NCBI RefSeq assembly: GCF_007989625.1
Contig: NZ_BJUK01000014.1
Span: 16,543 to 80,542, forward strand
DNA length: 64,000 nucleotides
From: Bisbaumannia pacifica
GTDB lineage: Bacteria; Pseudomonadota; Gammaproteobacteria; Pseudomonadales; Halomonadaceae
Reading direction: 5' to 3'
The notes beneath the pieces are model-generated. The model made no database searches, was not told the DNA's origin, and worked only from the letters and a program-made list of their open reading frames with translations. This document shows positions 16,448-24,832 of this stretch, piece after piece. The translations under genes were made by a program, and so were the position numbers. Positions within the stretch are counted from its first letter, which is position 1. Every line of letters begins with the position of its first letter.

Positions 16448-17448
16448 GGGCTGAGACTCCGGCGACGGGCGAGAACCAGGAAGAAGGGGGTGCCGAGCAG
16501 GGCCGTCATCACCCCCACCGGCACCTCCTGGGGCGGCATCAAGACGCGCGCCAGGGTATCGGCGACCAGCAGCAGGCTGGCCCCCAGCAGGGCGCAGGCG
16601 GGCAGCACCCAGCGATGGTCGCGGCCGAACAGGGCCCGCGCCATATGCGGCACGATCAGCCCCACGAAGCCGATCATCCCGGCCACCGCCACCGCGCCCC
16701 CGGCCAGCACGATGACCGCCCCCCCGGCCAGCAGCTTGACCCGGCCGGTGCGCTGGCCCAACCCCTTGACCACCTCGTCGTCCAGCACCAGGAGGTTGAG
16801 CTGACGCACCAGCCACAGGCAGAGCACGGCGGCGCCGAGGAAGAACGGCAGCACCGGCGTCAGCGCCTCCAGGTCACGCCCCGCCACCGAGCCGGCCAGC
16901 CACAGCAGCAGGCTCTCGAAGCGTTCCTGATCGATGATCAGCAGGCCCTGGGCCAGGGAGACGAAGAGCGCGGTGACCGCCACCCCGGCCAGCACCACCC
17001 GCAGCGGGGAGAGGCCGCCGCCGCGCTGGCGGCCCAGCAGGGCGACCAGCAGCGCCGCCACCAGGGCGCCGAGGAAGGCCACCCAGACCAGCGCCAGCGG
17101 CGAGCTCAGAGCGAACAGGGTAGCGCCCACCACCACGAAGCACATGGCCCCGGCGTTGATGCCGAGCAGGCTCGGCGAAGCCAAGGCGTTGCGGGTCAGG
17201 GTCTGCATCAGGGCACCGGCCACCGCCAGGCTGGCCCCCACCACAGCGGCGATCAGTGCCCGCGGCAGGCGCTCGGTGAGCAGGATCAACTGCGCCGTGG
17301 AGCCCGGGTCCGGGGCCAGCCAGGCCTCGGCCAGGAGGCTCGGGGCGAGCGCGGTGGCGCCCAGCAGCAGGCTGGCCAGGCCGGCGGCGAGCAACCCCAG
17401 CCCGCCCAGCAGCAGCCCCAGCAGCCTGGCGACGGGGGTGGTCAGCAT
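16444..17448 (-). CDS. FecCD-family siderophore ABC transporter permease
   Basis: A 334-residue FecCD-type permease, the partner of the next gene downstream. Visible hallmarks are RLPRALIAAVVGASLAVAGALMQTLTRNALASPSLLG and, in the C-terminal third, GFVGLIVPHMARALFG, which docks on the ATPase. The ATG at 17448 lies inside the last codons of the binding-protein gene and its stop overlaps the next permease, so the three genes are translationally coupled. The two permeases would form a heterodimeric channel, as in FecC/FecD. Confidence 0.9.
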   Translation of the reverse strand: MLTTPVARLLGLLLGGLGLLAAGLASLLLGATALAPSLLAEAWLAPDPGSTAQLILLTERLPRALIAAVVGASLAVAGALMQTLTRNALASPSLLGINAGAMCFVVVGATLFALSSPLALVWVAFLGALVAALLVALLGRQRGGGLSPLRVVLAGVAVTALFVSLAQGLLIIDQERFESLLLWLAGSVAGRDLEALTPVLPFFLGAAVLCLWLVRQLNLLVLDDEVVKGLGQRTGRVKLLAGGAVIVLAGGAVAVAGMIGFVGLIVPHMARALFGRDHRWVLPACALLGASLLLVADTLARVLMPPQEVPVGVMTALLGTPFFLVLARRRSLSP

Positions 17449-18422
17449 GACGCGTCCTCCCCGTCGCTCTCGAGGCCATAGTGAGCATAGAGCTCGTCGA
17501 GCAGGCGGTTGGCCGCCAGGATGCCGGCGCCCATGTTCCAGATCACCGGATCGACCCGGTAGACCCGGTCCCGCTCCACCGCCTCGAGGCTCCGCCACAG
17601 GGGGTGAGTCGTCCAGTCGCGATGCAGAGCCAGCACCGCCGGGTCGTCGCGCATAAAGACGAAGATGGCATCGGCGTCCATGGCCGGCAGGCGCTCGCGG
17701 CTGACCAGCTTGACGCCCCAGCCGGAGCCGTCCTGGGCCGCGGGGCGCCGGAAGCCCAACTGCTCGAGGACCCGCCAGGCGAAGCCGTCGTAGTAGATGC
17801 GTACATGGTCGCCGCGGAAGCTGACCACCGAGGCGCTCTGCGGCCAGTCGTCGCCCAGGTGGGCCGCGGCCCGGCAGCGAAAATCGCTGACCCGGCCCCG
17901 CCAGGCCGCGAGCAGCGCACGGGCCCTCGCCTCGCGGCCGCTGGCCTCTCCCAGCATCGTGAGCATCGTCTCGAAGTCGTAGGGGGTGTCGGCGATCAGG
18001 GTGGGGGCGATGCGCGACAGCAGCGGATAGGCCTGGGTATGGCGATAGCGGGCGCCGACGATCAGCTCCGGCGCCAGCCCCGCCACCGCCTCCAGGTCCG
18101 GCTGAGTCTCCAGCCCCAGGTAGCCCACGTCCGCCGGCAGGGCATCGCGCAGGTAGCGGTACATGGGGCGCTCCAGCCAGGACTCCACCACCCCCACCGG
18201 TGTGAGCCCCAGCGCCAGGGCGGTATCGGTGGCCCCCTGGTAAAGGCTGACCAGGCGCTCGGGACGCCCCTCGATACGCGCCTCGCCCAGGGCATGGGCG
18301 ACGTGTCGCACGGGCTCGGCGGCGTGGGCGGCCAGCGCCGGCCAGCAGGCCGCCAGCAGGCAGGAGATGCGGAGCAGCGAGGCGAGGCGGTTGGGCACGG
18401 CGACTTCCCGGACGATGGACAT
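17442..18422 (-). CDS. Periplasmic iron-siderophore binding protein
   Basis: A roughly 326-residue class III substrate-binding protein that would hand a ferric chelate to the two downstream permeases. The N-terminus holds a signal peptide (LASLLRISCLLAACWPALAAHA). The lobes contain the family pattern RPERLVSLYQGATDTALALGLTPVGV and a late VYRVDPVIWNMGAG segment. The start is uncertain: I use the ATG at 18422, but a GTG about 24 bp further in, with a GGGAAG-like site, also gives a good signal peptide. The gene is divergent from the ATPase gene, with a Fur-box-like site between them. Confidence 0.87.
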   Translation of the reverse strand: MSIVREVAVPNRLASLLRISCLLAACWPALAAHAAEPVRHVAHALGEARIEGRPERLVSLYQGATDTALALGLTPVGVVESWLERPMYRYLRDALPADVGYLGLETQPDLEAVAGLAPELIVGARYRHTQAYPLLSRIAPTLIADTPYDFETMLTMLGEASGREARARALLAAWRGRVSDFRCRAAAHLGDDWPQSASVVSFRGDHVRIYYDGFAWRVLEQLGFRRPAAQDGSGWGVKLVSRERLPAMDADAIFVFMRDDPAVLALHRDWTTHPLWRSLEAVERDRVYRVDPVIWNMGAGILAANRLLDELYAHYGLESDGEDASC

Positions 18423-18451
18423 GAGCGGCGAGAAGATGACACAATCCCAAG

Positions 18452-18471
18452 TCATAATACAAACCATTATC
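18452..18471. promoter_or_regulatory. Candidate Fur box in divergent siderophore promoter
   Basis: TCATAATACAAACCATTATC, between the binding-protein and ATPase genes, resembles the 19-bp Fur consensus, with its best half-site CATTATC at the right. It could control both directions. Confidence 0.55.
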
Positions 18472-18490
18472 AAAAGGAATCTTCCCGCGC

Positions 18491-19315
18491 ATGCCTGCCA
18501 GCCGCCTCGCCGGTGAATCCCTGACCGCCGGCTACGAGGGCCGCCGGGTCCTCGACGGCGTCGACTTCCGGGTCGAGGAGGGTCGCGTCACGGTGCTGCT
18601 AGGCCCCAACGGCAGCGGCAAGTCGACCCTGCTCAAGACCCTGGCCCGCACCCTGACCCCGGAGCGCGGCCGCGTGCTCCTCGACGGCCGGGAGATCCAC
18701 CGCTACCGCACCCGTGAGGTCGCCCACCGCCTGGGCATCCTGCCCCAGAGCCCCGCCGCCCCGGAGGGCATGACGGTGCGCGAGCTGGTCGGCATGGGGC
18801 GCTTTCCTCACCAGCGGCTATGGCGGCAGTGGTCGACGGAAGACGAGCGGGCGGTCCAAGAGGCCATGGCCATCGCCCGGGTCGACGACTTCGCCAACCG
18901 CCCGGTGGACGCCCTCTCCGGCGGCCAACGCCAGCGCTGCTGGATCGCCATGGTGCTGGCCCAGGAGACCGACCTGATCCTGCTCGACGAGCCCACCACC
19001 TACCTCGATCTCAAGGTCCAGGTCGACCTGCTGGAACTGCTGGTGCGCCTGGCCCACGAGGGCGGCCGCACCCTGCTGGTGGTGCTCCACGACCTCAACC
19101 TGGCCGCCGCCTACGCCGATGTGCTGGTGATGATGCGCGACGGCCGCATCGAACACCACGGTTCCCCCGAGGCGGTCTTCACCGCCGCTCACCTCAAGGC
19201 GGTCTTCGACCTGGACGCCGAGGTGATGCGCGCCCCGAGCACCGGCCGGCCGATCTGCGTGCCGTCCCTGGGGGCCGCCGCGATGCCCGGCCCGCGCCAG
19301 GAGGTCCCGGCATGA
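18491..19315 (+). CDS. Siderophore ABC transporter ATP-binding protein (FecE/FepC-like)
   Basis: A 274-residue cytoplasmic ATPase. It shows Walker A GPNGSGKST (about 38-46), the Q-loop ILPQSPAAPEG, the signature LSGGQRQR, Walker B LILLDEPTTYLD and the H-loop LVVLHDLNLAAAYAD. This is the standard FecE/FepC/FhuC arrangement. It is expected to energise the two FecCD permeases encoded divergently at 15.4-17.4 kb. Its last codon overlaps the next gene's start as ATGA, coupling the ATPase to a ferredoxin-like protein. Confidence 0.92.
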   Translation: MPASRLAGESLTAGYEGRRVLDGVDFRVEEGRVTVLLGPNGSGKSTLLKTLARTLTPERGRVLLDGREIHRYRTREVAHRLGILPQSPAAPEGMTVRELVGMGRFPHQRLWRQWSTEDERAVQEAMAIARVDDFANRPVDALSGGQRQRCWIAMVLAQETDLILLDEPTTYLDLKVQVDLLELLVRLAHEGGRTLLVVLHDLNLAAAYADVLVMMRDGRIEHHGSPEAVFTAAHLKAVFDLDAEVMRAPSTGRPICVPSLGAAAMPGPRQEVPA

Positions 19316-20226
19316 GCGTGGTCCAACAATTCTGCGCCGTGGAGAGCGCCGCCCAGGGCGATCCCCTGGCCGGCAGCGGCGCCCATGCCGAGCGCAACCT
19401 GCTGCTGAGCTGGCCGCGCCCCAAATGGGGTCGCAACCTGCGCCGGGCTAACGACATGAGCGAGGCCCTGCTGGCCCGCCTCGACGCCCTGGCCGAGGGT
19501 GGCCGGCGGGTCAACCTGATCCATCGCCGCGACCAGCCCACGGACCATCACCGCCTCTACCTGATGCCCGAGAATCGAGCGTTCGCGGTGCCTCGCGACG
19601 AACTCCCGGCGTTTCTCGATGCCTTCGATGCCGGCGACGACCTGACGGCCTGGGAAGGGCCGGCCCCCGCGGGGCCGCTGCTGCTGTGCTGCACCCACGG
19701 CAAGAAGGACAAGTGTTGCGCCAAGTTCGGCTATGCCGCCTACAAGGCCCTGGCTTCGGCCGTCGAGGCCCGCCCCGACCTGCCCTTCGAAGTCTGGGAG
19801 AGCACCCACCTGGGCGGCTGCCGCCTGGCCGCCAGCGCCCTGGTCTTCCCCGCCCTGCGCAAGTACGGGCGCATCCCCCCCGACGACGTCATCCCGTTGC
19901 TCGAGAGCGAGGCGGCGGGACGCCCCTACCTGCCCTGCTACCGGGGCGACTCGCGACTCGGCCCGCTGGAGCAGTGCGCCCAGGTGGCGGCGCTGGAGTG
20001 GCTGGCGGAGCGCGGCGAGCCCGCCACCGCGCTGGAGGTGGTCGGCGTCGAGGCGCGAAGCGAACGGGCCCGGGTCACCCTGGCCTGGCGCGGCCGGGAC
20101 AGCGGCGAGGTGAGCGTCCGATGCGAATCCCGGGAACTGCTGCGCTTCGATACCTGCGCCGATATCGATGGTGACGGCCCCGGCCTCAGTCGCGTCTGGC
20201 AGGCCACCGCCATCGAGCCCCGCTAG
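19312..20226 (+). CDS. Sucrase/ferredoxin-like (Suc_Fer) thioredoxin-fold iron-sulfur protein
   Basis: A 304-residue cytoplasmic protein of the sucrase-ferredoxin-like family, a thioredoxin-like 2Fe-2S fold related to yeast Apd1. Candidate cluster ligands are the cysteines in LCCTHGKKDKCCAKFG (C126, C127, C135, C136) and the STHLGGCRLA segment (H166, C170), where family members use a histidine/cysteine pair. The start is fixed by AGGAGGT 6 bp before the ATG at 19312, which overlaps the ATPase stop. Coupling to a siderophore ATPase suggests it reduces the imported ferric chelate, a role played by FhuF-type proteins elsewhere. That role is inference. Confidence 0.82.
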   Translation: MSVVQQFCAVESAAQGDPLAGSGAHAERNLLLSWPRPKWGRNLRRANDMSEALLARLDALAEGGRRVNLIHRRDQPTDHHRLYLMPENRAFAVPRDELPAFLDAFDAGDDLTAWEGPAPAGPLLLCCTHGKKDKCCAKFGYAAYKALASAVEARPDLPFEVWESTHLGGCRLAASALVFPALRKYGRIPPDDVIPLLESEAAGRPYLPCYRGDSRLGPLEQCAQVAALEWLAERGEPATALEVVGVEARSERARVTLAWRGRDSGEVSVRCESRELLRFDTCADIDGDGPGLSRVWQATAIEPR

Positions 20227-20346
20227 GCACCGCGAATTTTTTTGCTCCTGCCTGCATCCAGTCGTCGTCTCTTCGCGTAACCAGGAAGGCACCCATCCTT
20301 TGCCACCTCGATGGATGGGTCTTATCCGGATAGCAAGGAGAGAACC

Positions 20347-20775
20347 ATGATCAAGCTAGTGACAAGCGCCTTCGCGACCGCCGCCCTGCTCACCGGGGCT
20401 ACCCTGGCCCAGGCCGAGATGCACGGTGACATGCACCCGGAAGTCTGGGCCGACGACCAGTCCGTGGCCGGCGGCACCGTTTCGGCGGAGAAGGTCATGA
20501 CGGACCGCAACGGCTGGCTGGTCGTGCACCGCACCGACGAGAGCCGCGCCCCCGGCCCGGTGGTCGGCCACGCCCCCCTCAAGGAGGGCGAGAACCAGGA
20601 CGTGACCGCCATCCTCACCGAGGAGGTCATGGCCGGCGACCATCTGATGCTGATGATTCACGGCGAAGAGGGCGGCATGCAGACCGGGATCTTCGAATAC
20701 ACCCTGGGCGCCTCGGAAGACGGCCCCATCCGCCTGGATGGCGACCTGGTGATGACCGTGATCACCGCCCAGTAA
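20347..20775 (+). CDS. Exported DUF7282-like protein
   Basis: A 142-residue protein with a signal peptide (VTSAFATAALLTGATLAQAEM). The mature domain has alternating beta-type segments and the pattern GGTVSAEKVMTDRNGWLVVHRT, followed by GPVVGHAPLKEGENQDV. This matches small periplasmic beta-sandwich proteins annotated DUF7282, of unknown function. AAGGAG lies about 8 bp before the start. It is a single gene with its own hairpin terminator. It is not clearly linked to the siderophore genes on its left, from which 120 bp separate it. Confidence 0.7.
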   Translation: MIKLVTSAFATAALLTGATLAQAEMHGDMHPEVWADDQSVAGGTVSAEKVMTDRNGWLVVHRTDESRAPGPVVGHAPLKEGENQDVTAILTEEVMAGDHLMLMIHGEEGGMQTGIFEYTLGASEDGPIRLDGDLVMTVITAQ

Positions 20776-20783
20776 GCCCTGCC

Positions 20784-20810
20784 GGCGGGGCCTTCCTGGC
20801 CCCGCCTCTT
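20784..20810 (+). terminator. Hairpin terminator after the DUF7282-like gene
   Basis: GGCGGGGCC pairs with GGCCCCGCC around a TTCCT loop, 8 bp after the stop codon. The following T-rich stretch (TCTT) is short. Confidence 0.65.
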
Positions 20811-20964
20811 ACCCCTCGACGCCCCCTTCGCCGCTTCGCCCTCGACGCTCCCTTCCCTCGCCCCCTCCGGCCCCGATAACGGCGGCCGCCGGTGGCATCT
20901 TGCCGTGCCGCCTCGCTTGCCCGACTCGACTGGAGAATTCGACAGGCGAACTGGACCGACGGAC

Positions 20965-20997
20965 TTGACAGGCTTCTGTTCTCTATATAGAACGTTC
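20965..20997 (+). promoter_or_regulatory. Sigma-70-like promoter and palindromic operator before XRE-cupin gene
   Basis: TTGACA at 20965 and TATAGA at 20986 (15-bp spacer, slightly short) resemble -35 and -10 elements. The -10 overlaps palindromic DNA (CTATATAG, then GAACGTTC at 20990-20997), a plausible autoregulatory site for the XRE regulator. Confidence 0.5.
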
Positions 20998-21026
20998 GTT
21001 AAAAGGAACAACCGAGACCACCCGTC

Positions 21027-21554
21027 ATGGACAAGCTCGCCCTCGGCACCCTGGGCCAACACCTGCAGTCCCTGCGCCTGGCGCAGGGCTGGTCGCTATC
21101 GCAGCTGGCCGCCGCCGCCGGCATCGCCAAGTCGAACCTGTCGCGCCTCGAACAGGGCAACGGCAACCCCACCCTGGACACCATCTGGCGCCTGGCGGTG
21201 CAGCTCAAGGTGCCCTTCGGCACCCTGGTCGCCCCCATCGCCGTGCCCCTGGGCGAGGATGGCGTGGAGGTGCGCCTGCTCAACCAGGGCAAGGACCACC
21301 CCCAGGTCGACGCCTACTGGATGCGCTGCGCGCCGCATACCACGCGCCTCGCCGAGCCCCACACCCCCGGCGCCCGGGAGTCCCTGACCCTGATCAGCGG
21401 CCACCTGGAGGCCGGCCCCGAGGGCGACACCCGGCGGCTCTCGGCCGGCGACAGCCTGACCTTCGCCGCCGACCGCCCGCACCTCTATCGCACCGGGGAT
21501 GCCTGGGCCACCCTGCTGCTCAGCGTCGTCTACCACGAGGAGGAACGCCGATGA
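21027..21554 (+). CDS. XRE-family regulator with C-terminal cupin domain
   Basis: A 175-residue transcription factor. An N-terminal helix-turn-helix (about 10-64) contains LRLAQGWSLSQLAAAAGIAKSNLSRLEQGNGNPTLDT. A C-terminal double-stranded beta-helix (about 95-172) includes LTLISGHLEAGP and LSAGDSLTFAADRPHLY, probably the ligand-sensing cupin. It overlaps azlC by 4 bp, so it is translationally coupled to the AzlCD amino-acid exporter and most likely controls it. A branched-chain or related amino acid is a reasonable guess for the ligand. Confidence 0.9.
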   Translation: MDKLALGTLGQHLQSLRLAQGWSLSQLAAAAGIAKSNLSRLEQGNGNPTLDTIWRLAVQLKVPFGTLVAPIAVPLGEDGVEVRLLNQGKDHPQVDAYWMRCAPHTTRLAEPHTPGARESLTLISGHLEAGPEGDTRRLSAGDSLTFAADRPHLYRTGDAWATLLLSVVYHEEERR

Positions 21555-22294
21555 ACCTGGACGCCGTCACCTCACCCGGCCGCCCCTGGCTGACCGGCAT
21601 GCGCGAGGCCATTCCGCTGCTCGGCGGCTATGTGCCGGTGGCCATCTCCTTCGGGCTAATCGCCACCCAGGCCGGCTTCACCCCCTGGGAGGCGGTGGTG
21701 ATCTCCACCCTGGTCTATGCCGGCGCCTCCCAGTTCCTGTTCGTCGGCATGGTCGCCGCCGGGGCGCCGCTGTGGCTGGTGGTGGCCATGACGCTGCTGA
21801 TCAACCTGCGTCATGTGGTCTACGCCCCCAACCTGGCCCCCTGGTTGACGCCCAGCCGCGCCTGGCCCTGGCTGATGCACGGCCTCACCGACCAGGTCTT
21901 CGCCCTGGCCCACGCCCGCCTGCCCGAGCTGCCCGCCGCCCAGCGCCTCGGCTGGTTCGGCGGCGCCGCCCTGTTGGCCTGGGCGAGCTGGGTCGGCGGC
22001 ACGGCCCTGGGGGCCCTGGCCGGCGGCGAGCTGGTCGCCCGCTGGGCGCTGATGGGCGAGATCCTGCCCTTCGCCCTGCCCGCCCTCTTCCTGGTGCTGG
22101 TGGCGCCCCGCTTCACCTCGCGGCGCTGGGCCCTGGCCCTGAGCCTGACCATCCTGGTCGCCCTGGCGCTGACGATCCTCGGCTTCACCAACCTGGCGAT
22201 CCCCCTCGCCGCCGCCTGCGGCGCCCTGTGCTTCCAGGTCGTCAAGTTCGGCCCCGCCAGGCAAGAGCACGCAAAAGGAGACCGCCATGAGTAG
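21551..22294 (+). CDS. azlC: AzlC-family branched-chain amino acid exporter, large subunit
   Basis: A 247-residue inner-membrane protein with about seven hydrophobic helices. The N-terminal half carries the AzlC signature region: GGYVPVAISFGLIATQAGFTPWEAVVISTLVYAGASQF followed by LINLRHVVYAPNLAPWL. AzlC works with the small AzlD protein to export branched-chain amino acids or analogues. The start overlaps the stop of the XRE-cupin gene and the end overlaps azlD, so the three genes form one coupled operon. The exact substrate is not knowable here. Confidence 0.9.
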   Translation: MNLDAVTSPGRPWLTGMREAIPLLGGYVPVAISFGLIATQAGFTPWEAVVISTLVYAGASQFLFVGMVAAGAPLWLVVAMTLLINLRHVVYAPNLAPWLTPSRAWPWLMHGLTDQVFALAHARLPELPAAQRLGWFGGAALLAWASWVGGTALGALAGGELVARWALMGEILPFALPALFLVLVAPRFTSRRWALALSLTILVALALTILGFTNLAIPLAAACGALCFQVVKFGPARQEHAKGDRHE

Positions 22295-22643
22295 CGCCCT
22301 GTGGATCGCCGTCCTCGCCTCGGCAGTCGGCACCCTGCTGATGCGTGTGCTGCCGCTGCTATGGATGCAGCGTCGCCTCGAGCGGCTCGGTGACGACGAC
22401 GGCCTGGAGGCCATGCCCCAGTGGCTGAGCCTGCTCGGCCCGGTGATGATCGCGGCGGTCTTCGGGGTCTCGCTGATGCCGGTGACCCCGGGGCTGCTGT
22501 CCTGGATCGCCACCGCCATCGGCGTGCTGGCGACCCTGGCCGTGTGGTGGGTCAAGCGCACCCTGGGCTGGCCGGTGGCGGCCGGCGTGGCCGCCTATGG
22601 TGCCGTGGTGATGCTAACGGCACTGGTCGGCCCCTTACCGTGA
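22287..22643 (+). CDS. azlD: AzlD-family small subunit of amino acid exporter
   Basis: A 118-residue membrane protein with about four hydrophobic segments. It begins SSALWIAVLASAVGTLLMRVLPLLW and includes PQWLSLLGPVMIAAVFGVSLMP, the usual AzlD pattern and length. It overlaps azlC by 8 bp, and AAAAGGAG precedes the start. It should form a heteromeric exporter with AzlC. Confidence 0.88.
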   Translation: MSSALWIAVLASAVGTLLMRVLPLLWMQRRLERLGDDDGLEAMPQWLSLLGPVMIAAVFGVSLMPVTPGLLSWIATAIGVLATLAVWWVKRTLGWPVAAGVAAYGAVVMLTALVGPLP

Positions 22644-22675
22644 TCTCCAAGAGCGTCGATTAATAGCGTGGCGGC

Positions 22676-22702
22676 GACCTGTCCCGGTGACTGGGTCAGG
22701 TC
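22676..22702. terminator. Hairpin between convergent azlD and mesD
   Basis: GACCTGTCCC and GGGTCAGGTC form a 10-bp stem with one mismatch and a 7-nt loop. No T-run follows, so terminator function is tentative. Confidence 0.4.
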
Positions 22703-22794
22703 GAATACCGCTTAACGATAGGGAGCCCACATGAGCAGGTGTCTGGTGAATACCATTACTGTAGGCTCCTGCGACACTCCGGCCTTGGGGTGGA

Positions 22795-23823
22795 CTATTT
22801 TTCGAGTTCCTTTCTCACCATTTCCGCTCCGGCACTCAATGCATCCAGCTTGGCCCTGGCCACCTGGCGAGGCAGTGGTGCCATGCCGCAGTTAGTGCAA
22901 GGATAGAGGTTCTCGGCGTCGACAAATTGCAGTGCCTTGCGTAGCGTATTGGCCACCTCTTCCGGGGTTTCGATGGCATGAGTGGCGACATCAATCGCCC
23001 CCACCATGACCTTCTTGCCTCGGATGAGCTCGATGAGTTCCATGGGAACGCGAGAGTTGTGGCACTCCAGCGAGACGATATCGATATTGGACTGTTGCAG
23101 CTTGGGGAAGACGGCTTCGTACTGACGCCATTCCGTGCCGAGCGTGCCTTTCCAGTCCGTATTGGCCTTGATGCCATAGCCGTAGCAGATGTGTACGGCG
23201 GTCTCGCACTTCAGGCCCTCAATCGCCTTCTCCAGGGTGGCGATCCCCCAGTCATTCACCTCATCGAAGAACACATTAAAGGCCGGCTCATCGAACTGAA
23301 TGATATCAACCCCGGCCTCCTCCAGCTCTCGCGCCTCCTGGTTGAGAATCTTGGCAAACTCCCAGGCGAGTTTTTCCCGACTTTGATAGTGCCCATCATA
23401 CAGGGTGTCGATCATGGTCATGGGGCCAGGCAGCGCCCACTTGATGGGTTGCGTGGTTTGCTCACGCAAGAACCTGGCGTCATCAACGAAAACCGGCTTC
23501 TGACGAGACACCTCGCCGACGACCGAGGGAACGCTGGCATCGTAACGATCGCGAATCCTGACGGTTTCGCGCTTCTCGAAGTCGACCCCATTGAGGTGTT
23601 CGATAAAGGTCGTGACAAAGTGTTGGCGCGACTGCTCGCCGTCACTGACGATATCGATGCCCGCATGTTGCTGTTCGTGCAAGGCCAGGCGCAGTGCGTC
23701 CTGCTTGCCTTCCGTCAACCCTTCATCCTGCAGCTTCCAGGGTGACCACAATACCTCCGGCTGTGCCAGCCAGGACGGCTTGGGAAGACTGCCGGCGGTC
23801 GAGGTGGGTAACAGTTTTGCCAT
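22795..23823 (-). CDS. mesD: Folate-independent methionine synthase, MetE C-terminal type (MesD-like)
   Basis: A 342-residue protein equal to the catalytic C-terminal half of cobalamin-independent methionine synthase, lacking the folate-binding N-terminal half. The zinc-site residues known for MetE are visible: H211 and C213 in AVHICYGYG, E253 in SLECHNSR and a cysteine in PCTNCGMAP. FDEPAF (178-183) is the substrate-binding motif. Published work on folate-independent methionine synthases places this type, when paired with a DUF1852 partner (MesX), in the MesD group. MesD needs MesX and oxygen rather than methyl-folate. The mesX gene lies 25 bp upstream in the same operon. The start at 23823 gives the family N-terminus MAKLLPTSTAGSLPKP. 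Confidence 0.85.
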   Translation of the reverse strand: MAKLLPTSTAGSLPKPSWLAQPEVLWSPWKLQDEGLTEGKQDALRLALHEQQHAGIDIVSDGEQSRQHFVTTFIEHLNGVDFEKRETVRIRDRYDASVPSVVGEVSRQKPVFVDDARFLREQTTQPIKWALPGPMTMIDTLYDGHYQSREKLAWEFAKILNQEARELEEAGVDIIQFDEPAFNVFFDEVNDWGIATLEKAIEGLKCETAVHICYGYGIKANTDWKGTLGTEWRQYEAVFPKLQQSNIDIVSLECHNSRVPMELIELIRGKKVMVGAIDVATHAIETPEEVANTLRKALQFVDAENLYPCTNCGMAPLPRQVARAKLDALSAGAEMVRKELEK

Positions 23824-23848
23824 GATGGAAGATCTCGTGATGGATGAA

Positions 23849-24832
23849 TCAAAGGGCGTAGTTAGCGGACCATTGCTCGAGGATAGCGCGGTAGGGCTTG
23901 ATGAAGTTCTCTTCAACAAACTTTCCTTGCTCGGTCGCTAGCCGACTACGTTCCTCCCGGTCATAGTCGACCTTGGTCACCGAGTAATCCTGCCGCTCCA
24001 GGCTTGGCTGATAGTACTTTCCCGCCACCGAGTTGGCATTGTAGATTTCCGGGCGATAGATTTTCTGGAAAGTATCCATGGTGCTGATGGTGCCGATAAG
24101 CTCGAGATTGGTGTAATCACCAAGCAGGTCGCCAGTAAAGTAAAATGCCAAAGGCGCCACGCTACCCGGAGGCATAAAGTAGCGAACCTTCATCCCCATC
24201 TTCTTGAAATACTCATCAGTCAATGAGTACTCTTCCTGCAGGTACTCGACGCCCAGCACGGGATGATGATTTTCTGTCCGGTGATAGGTCTTGGTGCTCG
24301 ATACACTGATACAAATGACAGGAGGCTTATTGAAGTGCTCCTTGTAGGTATCAGAGTTCACGAAGGCCTTGAACAGCTTGCCATGCAAAACGCCGAAATC
24401 TTCCGGAACGCTGAATGCTTCCTGATGCTTGTTGTGCTCCTTCAGCAGCAGGCTGAAGTCGTAGTCCCGCACATAAGAGGAGAAGTTGTTGCCTGTGATG
24501 CCTTCGATTCTTTCATTGGTTCTTTTATCAATGACACTCGTCTTCAAGATCTCGATAATGGGAAGGATGCCATCTTTCGAGGCGGCATCCATGGCCACCT
24601 CGACGGAAATGATATCAAGCTCGACGGCGTAGCGGTCGCCCTTGGGGTTATCCCAATCCGCCAAGGCATTGAAACGGTTGTCAATCATCCTCAGGGTATT
24701 GCGCAAATTCTCTTCGCGCTTCTCCCCTCTGGCCAGGTTGGCAAAGTTGGTAGTGATGCGAGTAGTATCCGACGGCTGATAATTCTCATCGAAACGAATA
24801 CTCTTAACGGCAAAGGTAAAGTCGCTGTTCAT
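23849..24832 (-). CDS. mesX: DUF1852 protein, partner of methionine synthase (MesX)
   Basis: A 327-residue soluble protein of the DUF1852 family. It begins MNSDFTFAVKSIRFDENYQPSDTTRITTNFANLARG, the conserved family start. It lies 25 bp upstream of the MetE-like gene, an arrangement that defines the mesX-mesD pair. MesX has been shown genetically to be required for MesD-dependent methionine formation. Its chemistry is not settled; provision of the methyl group, perhaps in an oxygen-dependent way, has been suggested. I chose the ATG at 24832; an earlier ATG at 24862 would add ten residues not expected in the family. Confidence 0.85.
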   Translation of the reverse strand: MNSDFTFAVKSIRFDENYQPSDTTRITTNFANLARGEKREENLRNTLRMIDNRFNALADWDNPKGDRYAVELDIISVEVAMDAASKDGILPIIEILKTSVIDKRTNERIEGITGNNFSSYVRDYDFSLLLKEHNKHQEAFSVPEDFGVLHGKLFKAFVNSDTYKEHFNKPPVICISVSSTKTYHRTENHHPVLGVEYLQEEYSLTDEYFKKMGMKVRYFMPPGSVAPLAFYFTGDLLGDYTNLELIGTISTMDTFQKIYRPEIYNANSVAGKYYQPSLERQDYSVTKVDYDREERSRLATEQGKFVEENFIKPYRAILEQWSANYAL

